From G965230065 sp965230065 (GTDB taxonomy: Bacteria; Bacteroidota; Bacteroidia; Cytophagales; Cyclobacteriaceae), in contig OZ245942.1 in assembly GCA_965230065.1 (NCBI GenBank), positions 3,658,001 to 3,722,000 on the forward strand: 64,000 nt of DNA. Reading direction: 5' to 3'. Position 1 is the first letter of the stretch, and each line of letters opens with the position of its first letter. The notes under the pieces are model-generated. The model made no database searches. It was given only the letters and a program-made list of their open reading frames with translations, and had not been told where the DNA came from. Shown here one piece after another: positions 1 to 9,184 of this stretch. The position numbers were made by a program, and so were the translations under genes.

Positions 1-69
1 TATATTGGTATGTTTAAACTTTATATTATAATATTTATAATAAATAGTTTTTTATGTTAAATATTGATC

Positions 70-213
70 GTGCGTTTGGCTTGTGGGTGGAAGCATTGAA
101 TTTCCTAGACCTTTTTGACGGTCGGCCGCTGCCGTTCTTTTTGGGGCAATGCGGGGCATCCCATGCCAAAAAGGACAGAGCAGTAAAACCTACATTTTGA
201 ATCAATATTTCAT
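70..213. repeat. Dispersed intergenic repeat, copy 1
   Basis: This stretch matches 36326-36439 over its whole length: both begin GTGCGTT, share GGAAGCATTGAATTTCCTAG, TTTTTGGGGCAATG and CCAAAAAGGACAGAG, and end ATATTTCAT. Copy 1 is longer because of extra bases around 116-132 and 149-160. The TTTTTGG and CCAAAAA segments pair into a hairpin. It lies directly upstream of the RND gene. A 65-codon minus-strand frame crosses it, but that frame is not kept in copy 2, so it is treated as non-coding. Confidence 0.75.
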
Positions 214-269
214 TATTGATCAAAAATGCCAAATATCATTTTTAAACCTGCTCTAAATAAACACATTAT

Positions 270-3200
270 ATGAAAGACTCATCTTCAAAAACCAACTTTA
301 AAAAAGGCCCCATTGCCTACATGGCCCGTAATTCCATTGCAGCTAATTTATTAATGCTTATCCTCATCGGTGGGGGCATCTATACTGCATTTAACATGCA
401 AAAAGAAGTTTTCCCCCAGTTTCAACTGGATATGGTGGAGGTGAGCGTGGTGTATCCGGGATCAGCCCCGGCAGAAGTGGAACAGGGTATTTTGCTCCCG
501 GTAGAGGAAGCCGTGAGGGGCGTGCAGGGCATCAAAGAAATAACTTCTACGGCCTATGAAGGGGCAGGGGAAATCTCGATTGAACTGGTAGCCGGGGCCG
601 ACCGCATGAAAGTGTTTCAGGACATAGACCAGGCCGTAAACCGCATTCGCACTTTCCCCGACGATATTGAGCAGCCAGAAGTGCGCCTGCTGGCCCAACA
701 ACAGAGTGTAATGGAGATCGGAATTTATGGAGAGGTAGACATCTGGGTGCTGCGCAAACTGGCCGAACGCCTCCGCGATCGACTGCTGGGTACTGAGGGG
801 ATTACACAGGTGGAAATCGGGAATGTGCCTGAATACATGACCCACGTAGAGATTCCCCGCCATCGCCTGCGGGAATATAACCTTACGTTGGATGCAGTGG
901 CTGATATTCTCGTGCAGTCCAGCATGGATATTCCGGCCGGGGCTGTAGAAACTGCTGCCGGGGAAATCTTGTTGCGCATGCAGGAAAGAAAACAATGGGC
1001 CGAAGAATTTGGCAATATCAGCATCGTTACTTCCCCTTCCGGTGCTGCGGTTACCCTGGCAGAAATCGCTGAAATTACCGATGGTTTTGAAGAAACAGGT
1101 TTTCACGGACAATTCAACCGCCAGCCTTCCGTAGAAGTAGAAATTTTCCGGGTAGGTGACCAGTCGCCCCTTGAGATTGCAGAGACCGTGCAGCATGTCC
1201 TCAGCGATTTTGCAACTTCATTGCCTCCGGGGGTGCAAACCCGTATCGATAGCAACAGTGCCGATGATTACCGGGAACGTCTGTCCTTACTTACCGAAAA
1301 TGGTGTGCTTGCCATCATCATTGTGTTGGTCATTCTCGGGCTTTTTCTGGAATACAAGCTGGCTTTTTGGGTGATGATGGGGATGGTCATTTCTTTCATC
1401 GGCGGATTACTGTTTTTGCCATTGCTCGGCATCAGCATCAATATGATTTCCATGTTTGGTTTTTTGGTGGTGCTGGGCATTGTGGTAGACGATGCCATTG
1501 TGGTGGGCGAAAATGTGTACGAATACCGGCAACAGGGCATGGGCTTTCTGGAAGCTGCCATTGCTGGTACCCGGGATATTGGCAAGCCGGTCACTTTTAG
1601 TATTCTTACCAATATTATCGCTTTTGTGCCGCTTCTGTTCATTCCCGGCACTACGGGCAAGTTTTGGTGGCCGTTGCCTGCAGTAGTAATTGTGGTGCTG
1701 GCAGTTTCTTTGCTGGAAGCCCTGTTTATCCTTCCTGCCCACCTCGGGCACAGTTCCAAAAAGAATTATTTTAAAATTGGCGATTACCTGGAGCGTTGGC
1801 AGCAGGCTTTTGCCCGCCGTTTTGATCGGTTTGTAGATAAATATTACCGTCCCTTTCTTGAACTTTGTCTGCGCCACCGCTACATCACATTAAGCGCGGC
1901 CGTATCGCTTTTGGTGGTTGTAGGCGGTTTTGGTTACAGCGACCACATGGGTATGATCATGATGCCCGAAGTATCGGCCGATGAAATTGAAGCCGGGGTA
2001 AGACTTCCCGTGGGCACTACACCCGATCAGGCAGCGAAGGTTGCCACCGAAATTACCAATTCCACACAAAGAATGTTTGAAGAGCACAACCTGTACGAAG
2101 TGGCAGAAGGCATCAAATCCAACGTACGGGGGCAAAGCTTTATAGATGTGGAAATTGTGATGAAACCGCCCGACGAGCGTGACATGACCGCCCAGGACGT
2201 AATAGAACTCTGGCGGGATGAAATCGGCGACATTGAAGGGGTAGACCAGATTACTTTTGAGGCAGAGCGGGGGCCGGGCGGCTATGCCCAGGACATCAGC
2301 GTAGATTTGAGCCATTCGGATATTGAAGTGCTTGAAAAAGCCAGCCAGGCATTCCTTGAGCGGGTAGAATCTTTTGAAGCCAGCCGGGATGTAAACGATA
2401 ATTACAATCGGGGAAAAACCCAGTTTGATTTTAAACTCCTCCCTGAAGGGCGGAACCTGGGGCTCACTGCTTCAGCAGTAGGGCAGCAAGTCCGTGATGC
2501 TTTTTACGGTGCGCTTGCCATGCGTTACCTCCGGGGCACCAATGAAATAGAAGTACGCGTAAAACTCCCGCTGGAAGAGCGCAAAGATTTAAATAACCTG
2601 GAGGAATTTATTATCCGCACACCCAGTGGTATGGAAGTGCCCTTGCTGGATGTGGTAAACATTGAGCAGGGAGAAGCCTTCACCTCTATCAACCGCCGTG
2701 ATGGCAGGCGAGTGGTATCAGTGGGTTTGGATGTGGAACCGGCCAACGCGGTTTCCCGGGTGCGGGAATCAATAGCGCAGGAAACGCTTCCGCAACTGCG
2801 GGCTGATTTTCCTGGCATCACCTGGAGTTTTGAGGGAAGTCAGGCCGAAATGCGGGAATCTACCCAGGCGCTTTGGGGAGGTTTTGCCCTGGCTATGATG
2901 ATTATCTACGCCCTGCTCGCCATTGCTTTTAACAATTACATTCAGCCCCTGATTGTGATGACAGCCATTCCTTTCGGTATTGTAGGCGCCGTGATCGGGC
3001 ATATTATTTTAGGCTACGACTTATCGCTCATCAGCCTAATGGGTGTGATTGCACTTTCGGGCGTGGTGGTGAATGATTCGCTGATTATGATTGATTATGC
3101 CAATAAAAAAAGGAAGGATCAACCTGTTTTTGCCTCCATTCATGAGGCAGGTATCCGGCGTTTCAGGCCCATTATTCTGACCACTTTTACCACTTTTGGC

Positions 3201-3398
3201 GGACTTACCCCTATCATTCTGGAAACCTCCCGCCAGGCCTATTACCTTATTCCTATGGCTATTTCCCTGGGTTTCGGGATTGTTTTTGCCACTTCTATCA
3301 TCCTGCTGATTGTGCCTTGTTTGTATATGATATTGGAGGATGTGGTGGGGGTGGTGAAAGCCGGGAAAAAAGAAGCTGTCAGGAAGATTGCGCAGTGA
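270..3398 (+). CDS. RND-family efflux permease (AcrB/HAE1-like)
   Basis: Inner-membrane proton-driven exporter of the resistance-nodulation-division family, 1042 residues, the usual full length. A first membrane helix lies near residues 22-42, then a large periplasmic porter region, a TM cluster from about 340 to 500, a second periplasmic region and a final TM cluster. The TM4 proton-relay aspartates are visible in VVDDAIVVGENV (Asp407-Asp408, the AcrB numbering), and the TM10 partner motif is GVVVNDSLIMIDY. ATG start at 270. No adaptor or TolC gene is adjacent: upstream is the dispersed repeat and the window edge, downstream a dehydrogenase. Its partners may be to the left or elsewhere. The substrate cannot be inferred. 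Confidence 0.93.
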   Translation: MKDSSSKTNFKKGPIAYMARNSIAANLLMLILIGGGIYTAFNMQKEVFPQFQLDMVEVSVVYPGSAPAEVEQGILLPVEEAVRGVQGIKEITSTAYEGAGEISIELVAGADRMKVFQDIDQAVNRIRTFPDDIEQPEVRLLAQQQSVMEIGIYGEVDIWVLRKLAERLRDRLLGTEGITQVEIGNVPEYMTHVEIPRHRLREYNLTLDAVADILVQSSMDIPAGAVETAAGEILLRMQERKQWAEEFGNISIVTSPSGAAVTLAEIAEITDGFEETGFHGQFNRQPSVEVEIFRVGDQSPLEIAETVQHVLSDFATSLPPGVQTRIDSNSADDYRERLSLLTENGVLAIIIVLVILGLFLEYKLAFWVMMGMVISFIGGLLFLPLLGISINMISMFGFLVVLGIVVDDAIVVGENVYEYRQQGMGFLEAAIAGTRDIGKPVTFSILTNIIAFVPLLFIPGTTGKFWWPLPAVVIVVLAVSLLEALFILPAHLGHSSKKNYFKIGDYLERWQQAFARRFDRFVDKYYRPFLELCLRHRYITLSAAVSLLVVVGGFGYSDHMGMIMMPEVSADEIEAGVRLPVGTTPDQAAKVATEITNSTQRMFEEHNLYEVAEGIKSNVRGQSFIDVEIVMKPPDERDMTAQDVIELWRDEIGDIEGVDQITFEAERGPGGYAQDISVDLSHSDIEVLEKASQAFLERVESFEASRDVNDNYNRGKTQFDFKLLPEGRNLGLTASAVGQQVRDAFYGALAMRYLRGTNEIEVRVKLPLEERKDLNNLEEFIIRTPSGMEVPLLDVVNIEQGEAFTSINRRDGRRVVSVGLDVEPANAVSRVRESIAQETLPQLRADFPGITWSFEGSQAEMRESTQALWGGFALAMMIIYALLAIAFNNYIQPLIVMTAIPFGIVGAVIGHIILGYDLSLISLMGVIALSGVVVNDSLIMIDYANKKRKDQPVFASIHEAGIRRFRPIILTTFTTFGGLTPIILETSRQAYYLIPMAISLGFGIVFATSIILLIVPCLYMILEDVVGVVKAGKKEAVRKIAQ

Positions 3399-3484
3399 AA
3401 AAAATCAAATTTCTAAAAAACTTTCCCTCTTCATTCTGTAAATTATAAGGAAAATAACTATAACCCATCAACCTTATCAAAACC

Positions 3485-4189
3485 ATGAATTTAGAAAATA
3501 AAGTAGCCATTGTAACAGGAGCCAGCCGGGGCATTGGACTTGCGATTACCCAGGCATTGCTGCAAGAAGGCGTGAAAGTAGCCGGATGGAGCCGGAACGC
3601 ACCGGAAGAATTGACCCACGGGCATTTTCATCATGTTGAAGTAGACCTCACGAAAGAGTCGTCGGTACAGCAGGCATATGAGCAAACAGTGAACGAACTG
3701 GGGCAGGACATTGCCATCCTCATCAACAATGCAGGATTAGGCTACCGGGGCAACCTGGAAGATACACCCACTGAAAAATGGAAATACCTGTTTGACCTGA
3801 ACGTACATGGCCTTTTTTATGCAACCCGCCTCGTACTTCCGCAAATGAAAACTAAGGAAGAAGGACACATCATTAATGTGTCTTCCGGGGCAGGCACCAA
3901 TGGTATCGCAGGCATGACATGTTATTGCGCCACCAAACACGCCGTGGTGGGCATTTCCCATGCCTTGCACCAGGAAGTGCGGGATTTTGGCATCAAGGTT
4001 ACCTGCCTTTCGCCCGGCTCGGTACAAACGCGTTTTGCGCAAAACTCAGGGCGGCCGCCTTCTAAAAAGAACAGCCTAATGCCCGAAGACCTGGCCGCTT
4101 CGGTGGTGCATACGCTAAAGTGCCCACAAAACTTTCATTATACCGACCTGGAAGTACGGCCTTTGCAGCCCAATAAGGGGGTGGAATAA
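3485..4189 (+). CDS. Short-chain dehydrogenase/reductase (SDR)
   Basis: Classical SDR oxidoreductase of 234 residues with a Rossmann fold using NAD(P)H. The cofactor motif TGASRGIG is at residues 11-18, the NNAG motif near 80, and the catalytic Ser with YCATK (YxxxK) follow in the second half. The SPGSVQT segment after the active site is typical of the family. The closing LEVRPLQP segment resembles Bacteroidota SDRs annotated as 3-ketoacyl-ACP-reductase-like, but the substrate cannot be assigned. It stands alone, 86 bp after the RND gene, and is followed by a strong 20-bp hairpin at 4198-4245. Confidence 0.92.
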   Translation: MNLENKVAIVTGASRGIGLAITQALLQEGVKVAGWSRNAPEELTHGHFHHVEVDLTKESSVQQAYEQTVNELGQDIAILINNAGLGYRGNLEDTPTEKWKYLFDLNVHGLFYATRLVLPQMKTKEEGHIINVSSGAGTNGIAGMTCYCATKHAVVGISHALHQEVRDFGIKVTCLSPGSVQTRFAQNSGRPPSKKNSLMPEDLAASVVHTLKCPQNFHYTDLEVRPLQPNKGVE

Positions 4190-4197
4190 TTATTCGT

Positions 4198-4245
4198 AAG
4201 TGTCCGCCACTTCTTGTGCCACCTTACAAGAAGTGGCAGACACTT
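4198..4245. terminator. Long near-perfect hairpin after the SDR gene
   Basis: Two 20-base arms, 4198-4217 and 4226-4245, are complementary at 19 of 20 positions with an 8-base loop. It begins 8 bases after the dehydrogenase stop codon, between convergent genes. There is no T tract after it, so it may be a processing or protective hairpin or a REP-type element rather than a standard intrinsic terminator. Confidence 0.6.
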
Positions 4246-4254
4246 TATCAGATG

Positions 4255-4351
4255 ATAGTGGCGCAGTAGGCAGCGGCTGTAGGCAGTCTTTAGTAACTGC
4301 CTACTGCTGCTGCCACTTCCTACTGCTATTGCCTACTGCCACTGCTATTTC
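4255..4351. repeat. GCAGTAGG-type palindromic repeat, element a
   Basis: A cluster of GCAGTAGGCAG and TGTAGGCAGT units is followed by the complementary ACTGCCTACTGC and TGCCTACTGCC units, giving several alternative stems. The same words occur at 6182, 31331, 37858 and 42821, always between genes. Here it lies between the convergent dehydrogenase and hydrolase genes and overlaps the last codons of the hydrolase (stop at 4345). Confidence 0.65.
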
Positions 4352-5310
4352 ACAAACGCAATTGCCCGGTGCTCTGACCAATACCAGCCGTCAGGAGATG
4401 AAAGCCGGGGTTTAAACCCACAATGCCCCCCGCTTATAGGAGATTCAAATATAATGTGATTATTTTTCAGCTGGCTTCTATCAGGGAAGCAGGATTTTGA
4501 CAAAAAGGAATCATTCTGTGCATTCACAATCAGGGTGGGAACTCGAATATCCTGTAAAAAGTGAATCGCACTGCATTTTTTGTAATAATTACGGGCATTG
4601 CCAAATCCGTGCAGGGGTGCGGTATATTGGTCGTCAAAATCAAAGATAGTGCGGATTTTATCAATGCCTTTTGTGCTTAACTGACCGGGCATCAGGGCTG
4701 CTTTTGTTTTAACCTTATTTTTCAGGCTTTTCAGAAAACGCAACTTATAAATGTAGTTGGAAGGCTTTTCAATCTGGCGGGATGAGCCATATAAATCCAG
4801 CGGAACAGAAAAAGTAACGGCTTTTTTTAGGGGGGAAGGTAATGACCGGCCTTGTTCTCCCAAATATTTTAAAGTAAGGTTGCCACCCAGGCTGAAACCG
4901 ATCAGTACAATTTGGCTGTATCTATTTTTGTTGATGACATGCTCTACTACCAGATGCAGGTCGTCAGTGGCACCACTGTGGTAAAAACGCAGTGTCTTAT
5001 TTATTTCCCCACTGCATCCCCTGAAATTCCAGGCCAGGGCATCATAACCTTTTTGGTTAAATGAATGCACCATCCCTTTGATATATGGACGATGGCTGTC
5101 CCCTTCCAGCCCATGCGAAAGAATGATTAATTTATCTGCTTTTACCCGCGACCAGTCCAGGTCGAGAAAGTCGCCATCAGGTGTGTTGATGCGTTCCCGT
5201 TGGTATTGTACGTTTTTAACTTTCCGGAAAATGGCCGGATATATGGTTTGCAAATGCCCGTTGGGCAAATAATATGGAGGAATGTAGTTGAAATCAGGTA
5301 AAACCTGCAT
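4345..5310 (-). CDS. YheT-like alpha/beta hydrolase
   Basis: Serine hydrolase of the YheT/EMB8/ABHD1-3 group, 321 residues. The family signature near the N-terminus (LPNGHLQTIYP) is clear. The catalytic triad is Ser140 in GFSLGG, Asp267 in NAQNDSF and His296 in GGHCGF; the oxyanion-type SHGLEGDS motif is at 65-72. No signal peptide, so cytosolic or membrane-peripheral. Family members are generally assigned to ester or lipid hydrolysis; the substrate is unknown. Divergent from the acetyltransferase gene, convergent with the dehydrogenase. Confidence 0.9.
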   Translation of the reverse strand: MQVLPDFNYIPPYYLPNGHLQTIYPAIFRKVKNVQYQRERINTPDGDFLDLDWSRVKADKLIILSHGLEGDSHRPYIKGMVHSFNQKGYDALAWNFRGCSGEINKTLRFYHSGATDDLHLVVEHVINKNRYSQIVLIGFSLGGNLTLKYLGEQGRSLPSPLKKAVTFSVPLDLYGSSRQIEKPSNYIYKLRFLKSLKNKVKTKAALMPGQLSTKGIDKIRTIFDFDDQYTAPLHGFGNARNYYKKCSAIHFLQDIRVPTLIVNAQNDSFLSKSCFPDRSQLKNNHIIFESPISGGHCGFKPRLSSPDGWYWSEHRAIAFVK

Positions 5311-5426
5311 GCTTTCTATTGGTATTTAAAGATGGTAAAGATACTTTTACAACGAACAGAAATACAAATGTTTGAATATTAATGAAAGGAATTTGATATT
5401 TTCAATTCTTATTATATACTACCTTT

Positions 5427-5873
5427 ATGAAATATCAGGTGTTAACATCTATAGACCACGCTACTTATCTTGTAAAAAAACAAATTGCAGATTTTCTGCA
5501 TATATATCTGGAGGAGTATGCCGACAAAAAAACAGTAGTGATGAAGTGTTTGGATTATGCGTTAAGCTATTTTCCACATCAGGGTGGCTATGTAGTGTTG
5601 GCGAAAGACAAGAATGAGATTGTCGGAGCGGTGGTAGTGACCCATACGGGTATGGAAGGATATATTCCTGCTAATGCCATGGTTTATCTGGCTGTGCATA
5701 AAGATTATCGTCAGCAAGGTATTGCTACCAAACTTATGAAAAAGGCTATTCGCCTGGCAAAAGGAGGTATTTCACTGAGAGTACCCCCTGACAGCCCGGC
5801 AGTAGCCTTATTTGAAAAACTGGGTTTTTCTCATAAGCACCTGGAAATGCGGCTAAGTAAAAGATTGCCATAA
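5427..5873 (+). CDS. GNAT-family N-acetyltransferase
   Basis: A 148-residue acyltransferase of the GNAT fold, which moves an acetyl group from acetyl-CoA to an amine. The acetyl-CoA-binding motif A is visible as VHKDYRQQGIATKLM (about residues 91-105), and motif B as PAVALFEKLGF near the C-terminus. The acceptor cannot be predicted. The next small gene starts only a few bases downstream, so the two are probably co-transcribed. Confidence 0.88.
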   Translation: MKYQVLTSIDHATYLVKKQIADFLHIYLEEYADKKTVVMKCLDYALSYFPHQGGYVVLAKDKNEIVGAVVVTHTGMEGYIPANAMVYLAVHKDYRQQGIATKLMKKAIRLAKGGISLRVPPDSPAVALFEKLGFSHKHLEMRLSKRLP

Positions 5874-5881
5874 ATAAGCTA

Positions 5882-6181
5882 ATGTGTATCATGAACTTTG
5901 AAGAATTTTCTAAAACCTTATCCACCCAAACTCCGCCCAGGGAAGTAAGCATTGTGCTACAAGCCCTTTGGTATGATGCCAATGGCGATTGGGACAAAGC
6001 CCATGATTTGGCGCAGGAGCAAAATGATAATGAAGGTGCATGGGTACATGCATATCTGCACCGCAAAGAGGGTGACCGATGGAATGCCAATTACTGGTAC
6101 ACCCGGGCGGGTAAAATTATGCCCGATGGGTCATTGGAGCAGGAGTGGGAAGATATTGTGAAGGAACTGTTGGAGAATTAG
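5882..6181 (+). CDS. Small conserved hypothetical protein
   Basis: A 99-residue acidic, Trp-rich soluble protein. The start may be 5882 or, more naturally, the ATG at 5891 (MNFEEFSK). It contains two helical-repeat-like segments (VLQALWYDANGDWDKAHDLA, then WVHAYLHRKEGD and NANYWYTRAG) that resemble short Bacteroidota proteins of unknown function. It follows the GNAT gene by 8 bp and probably shares its mRNA. No catalytic motif was recognised. Confidence 0.75.
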   Translation: MCIMNFEEFSKTLSTQTPPREVSIVLQALWYDANGDWDKAHDLAQEQNDNEGAWVHAYLHRKEGDRWNANYWYTRAGKIMPDGSLEQEWEDIVKELLEN

Positions 6182-6254
6182 TTGGCAGTAGCACAAAAGA
6201 GTAGCAGTAGGCAGTAAAAAAAGACTACCTACTGCTGTTGCTCACTGCCACTTC
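6182..6254. repeat. GCAGTAGG-type palindromic repeat, element b
   Basis: The arm GCAGTAGGCAGT pairs with ACTACCTACTGC across a short A-rich loop, and outer TTGGCAGT pairs with CACTGCCA. It fills the whole gap between two convergent genes (6181 and 6256), where it could act as a two-way terminator. Confidence 0.65.
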
Positions 6255-6255
6255 A

Positions 6256-7785
6256 TTAGTTTTTCAGGATAGTAAATTCTACCCTTCGGTTAATTTGCAT
6301 GTTTTCGTCAGAATCATTAGGTACTTCGGGCTTTTCTTCACCATAACCCATGGCACTTACCCTGTCAGGTTCAACCCAGTTTTTGATAAGGTACGCACGA
6401 ACTGCATTCGCCCTCCCTTGTGATAGTTCCTGATTGTAGCTGTCAGAACCCCGGCTGTCGGTGTGGCCGCCTATCTCAATTTGCAGGCTGGGGTTTTGAT
6501 CCAGCATTTCCACTACTTTATCTAATTCCGGGAAGGATTCAGGGCGTAATGTAGCCTTATTGTAATCAAAGAAAATGTTGTTTAGCCGTACTGATAAGCC
6601 CACTTCCAGGGGTTGGAGGTAAAAATCTTTGTAAATGGCAGTGTCTGCCGTAATATTGTATATCTCCACGCTATCAATGGCCTGCAAATAACCTTCGGCC
6701 TGTGCAGTAAGGATGAGTTTTCCTTCACGGCTCATGGCAACTTCATACATACCGGTAGCAGGGTCTGTTTTCGTTATGTCAATAACTTCACCCTCTTGTT
6801 CTATCCTTAATGTAGCGCAAACCGGGTCCAAAGTATTGTTGTTCATTACAGTACCGGCCAATGTGAGCTTGGGAGCTTTGATGATTACCTTTTTGAAAGT
6901 AAAAATATCAACATGCCCGCCATCTGCAGACATGTGTGCCCTTGTGGTAAAAACCGTGGTATCAGCTATGCCAACAGCATAATAGGCATCAAAACCTTTC
7001 GTGTTTACCGGTTTCCCGGCATTTTCGGGTTCTGACCACCGCAGCCAGGTATCGTCCAGGCGGGTAGAACGGTACACATCAGTGCTGCCAAAGCCGCCGC
7101 CCCGGTTGCTGGCAAAATAAAGTGTTTTGTTATCGGGTGAGAGATAAGGGCCAAATTCGTCCATATGTGTATTCAGACAGGCAATGGGCTTGGGCTGGGT
7201 CCATTGGGTGCCACCCTGATGATAGCTCACGTACAGGTCGCTGTATTTGCTGTCGGGCCTTTCGTGAAAGTACATAAGCAAGGCCTTTTCATCGTAAGAA
7301 AGAAAAGCCCCATTGAATCTGCCCCGGCACATACTTTCAAAACCGGGAATATCCAAAGGCTCCGGCTTCTGCCATTCCCCGTTAATTTTCTGGCTAATAG
7401 AAAAACCCAGGTCATCTTTTCCATTGCCACCCCGTACCAGCAATTTGTTGCCATCCATAGAAACACTCAATACCTGGTTTAAACGATTTTTATTGAAGGG
7501 GGAAGGCATGTGGATGGCATCTGACCATTCTCCGGTAACCGTATCTAGTTCTGAGTACCAAATGTCCTGGCTACCGTTTTTGCCTTTGTTGTTTTCCGGG
7601 TGGTTGGTCACCATAAAATACAGGGTATTTCCATCGGGTGAGAGCACCGGTGACGTATCGTGGTAAATGCTGTTGACGCCCCTGCCCAGGTTTACCAGTT
7701 CAAATTCTACCTGGTCTTTCAACTGCTGAGCCCCTCCCAAATAACATATAAAACTACAAAGCAAAGTTGTAAATATCGCTTTCAT
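6256..7785 (-). CDS. OmpA-family protein with PD40 propeller
   Basis: Envelope protein of about 509 residues; the ATG at 7785 (MKAIFTTLLC) gives the best signal peptide, with a second in-frame ATG at 7791. After a leader ending at GGAQ come WD40-like PD40 repeats (LSPDGNTLYFMV, LSPDNKTLYFASNRGGGF), a carboxypeptidase-like regulatory domain, and a C-terminal OmpA peptidoglycan-binding domain (IGGHTDSRGSDSYN, then SQGRANAVRAYL). The architecture is typical of Bacteroidota periplasmic or outer-membrane anchors, several linked to gliding and type IX secretion. A second, longer relative is at 26704-28677. The exact role is not inferable. Confidence 0.88.
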   Translation of the reverse strand: MKAIFTTLLCSFICYLGGAQQLKDQVEFELVNLGRGVNSIYHDTSPVLSPDGNTLYFMVTNHPENNKGKNGSQDIWYSELDTVTGEWSDAIHMPSPFNKNRLNQVLSVSMDGNKLLVRGGNGKDDLGFSISQKINGEWQKPEPLDIPGFESMCRGRFNGAFLSYDEKALLMYFHERPDSKYSDLYVSYHQGGTQWTQPKPIACLNTHMDEFGPYLSPDNKTLYFASNRGGGFGSTDVYRSTRLDDTWLRWSEPENAGKPVNTKGFDAYYAVGIADTTVFTTRAHMSADGGHVDIFTFKKVIIKAPKLTLAGTVMNNNTLDPVCATLRIEQEGEVIDITKTDPATGMYEVAMSREGKLILTAQAEGYLQAIDSVEIYNITADTAIYKDFYLQPLEVGLSVRLNNIFFDYNKATLRPESFPELDKVVEMLDQNPSLQIEIGGHTDSRGSDSYNQELSQGRANAVRAYLIKNWVEPDRVSAMGYGEEKPEVPNDSDENMQINRRVEFTILKN

Positions 7786-7948
7786 ACACATAGCTTGACC
7801 TTTTTAAAGGATAAAGGTAAACGTGCCTATGTAGCAATCCATCCCCGATTTGGTACAAATGTTACATGTATAAGAGAGTATATTAAATTGTATTATATTT
7901 ATATTTAATATAAAATACATATTCTAACTAAGAAGTGATAAGAACGGC

Positions 7949-8009
7949 ACCAAGTACTAGTGCGCCTGGGTATCAGGCTGCAACTTATTATGCATGCCCA
8001 TCACTTGGT
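7949..8009. terminator. Nested hairpin beyond the CBM9-like gene
   Basis: Outer arms ACCAAGT (7949-7955) and ACTTGGT (8003-8009) enclose an inner GCCTG/CAGGC hairpin. It lies 27 bases beyond the stop of the minus-strand CBM9-like gene. No T tract follows, so termination is only one possibility. Confidence 0.3.
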
Positions 8010-8035
8010 ATAATTTAGGTTGAATTATTTTAAGT

Positions 8036-9123
8036 TTATTGCAGGTTTGTTTTCCATACATTTCCTTCATGGTTGATATGCCAAACCGTACCCGAGGAGA
8101 GGTTGGAATAATAAGCTTCATACATAGAGAATGTAGCTTCAAGAGAGAGTTTATAGGATTGTCCATTGAATTCAACAATTTCTGATGACAACTTATCAAG
8201 ATGGTCAGCATATTTCCCATATTGCTGTTTATATGCCCGCTGGCGGTAATAGATAAGGCGGAGCACCCACTTTATGTTTTCTTCTTCCTGATAAGCAAAG
8301 GAGTCACCTGCCTGGGACACATCATTTCCGGAAAATTGCAGAAACCCCCACATTTCAGGATAATGCATATTGATTACACCCTGGGGCGACCATACCCAGT
8401 TATCTTCAGGATATGGTTTGCCGGTATCCGGATTGTGCTTCTTTTTATATTTTCCATCTACAATTTCAACCTGCCATTGCACCCTGGAGAAGTTGATACG
8501 CCATTGTTCACCCGGAAGAGGCGGCCTTTTTGGGGTAGCGCATTCTGCCAGGGCTTCCATGGGAAGGGCAATTTCCACTGTCCAACTGGTATCTGCTGAA
8601 AAGGGATCATTCATCGAACCCTGAACGGATACTGCTGCATTCAGGGCATCCATATCCCAACTGGTAATAGCAGGGCCGCCGTCACGGTAAGGTTTTGCAA
8701 GCAATAAATCCCAGGTGGTGGCCAGGGCATTGATTTCAAATTCATAATATTGGTGTGTGTCTCCATCCGGATCTATGAAAACCTCAAAGTCATTGTCATA
8801 AAAAATCACGGATTCGTGTTCAGTCAGCGTGGCCCAAACGTGCGGTTCTTCTAAAGTTGCCCCAATATACAGGTAGGTGTCATCCCACAACATCTTTATC
8901 CGGGTATCGTGTTGGGGTAAGGGTTTTATATCTCCTTCAATATCAACAAATGTATCGCTCCAGGTGGCGTGTTTCCATGCGTTTTCATCAAGAACGCCAT
9001 CAATTTGGAGGGGAGCGGGAGTACGGTAACAAACATAATGCTTAGGGCAAAAGGCGTTTGGGGAGCTTGTGCATCCACAAAAAAAGGAATACAAAAACCA
9101 AGAATTAGAGTTAGTTTAAACAT
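8036..9123 (-). CDS. Secreted CBM9-like protein, apparent frameshift near 9045
   Basis: The main reading frame (8036-9094) encodes a carbohydrate-binding family 9/DOMON-like domain (PAPLQIDGVLDENAW, FYDNDFEVFIDPDGDTHQ, WTVEIALPMEAL), seen in Bacteroidota secreted proteins, followed by a short helical tail. That frame has no good start, only a TTG. A good signal peptide starting with ATG at 9123 (MFKLTLILGFCIPFF, then VDAQ) lies in another frame. The two frames join in sense if one C is added to the CCC run at 9045-9047, giving ...TPFA-PKHYVCYR. So this is either a one-base deletion (pseudogene), an assembly or sequencing error, or less likely programmed shifting. Function is presumed binding of a sugar-like ligand. 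Confidence 0.75.
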
Positions 9124-9184
9124 TACCCTAAAACTAAGCAGAATAATCTGAAATATTTTATTTCACCAGCTTAATTAGCAGCGA

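Noticed and set aside
35..232. 65-codon minus-strand frame across the first dispersed repeat
   Set aside because: The frame is not conserved in the second repeat copy at 36326, and the bases belong to a hairpin-bearing repeat.
4200..4415. Rightward 71-codon frame after the dehydrogenase
   Set aside because: It consists of the 20-bp hairpin and the GCAGTAGG repeat, with a low-complexity Cys/Ser/Leu product.
5393..5430. Bacteroidota -33/-7 promoter before the GNAT gene
   Set aside because: The only TAnnTTTG-like word runs into the start codon, so it cannot be the promoter of an ordinary leader mRNA.
7957..8220. Minus-strand frame overlapping the end of the CBM9-like gene
   Set aside because: It is out of frame with the recognised domain and contains the nested hairpin at 7949-8009.
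9035..9060. Programmed ribosomal frameshift in the CBM9-like gene
   Set aside because: No convincing slippery heptamer and downstream structure; a one-base deletion in a C run is simpler.
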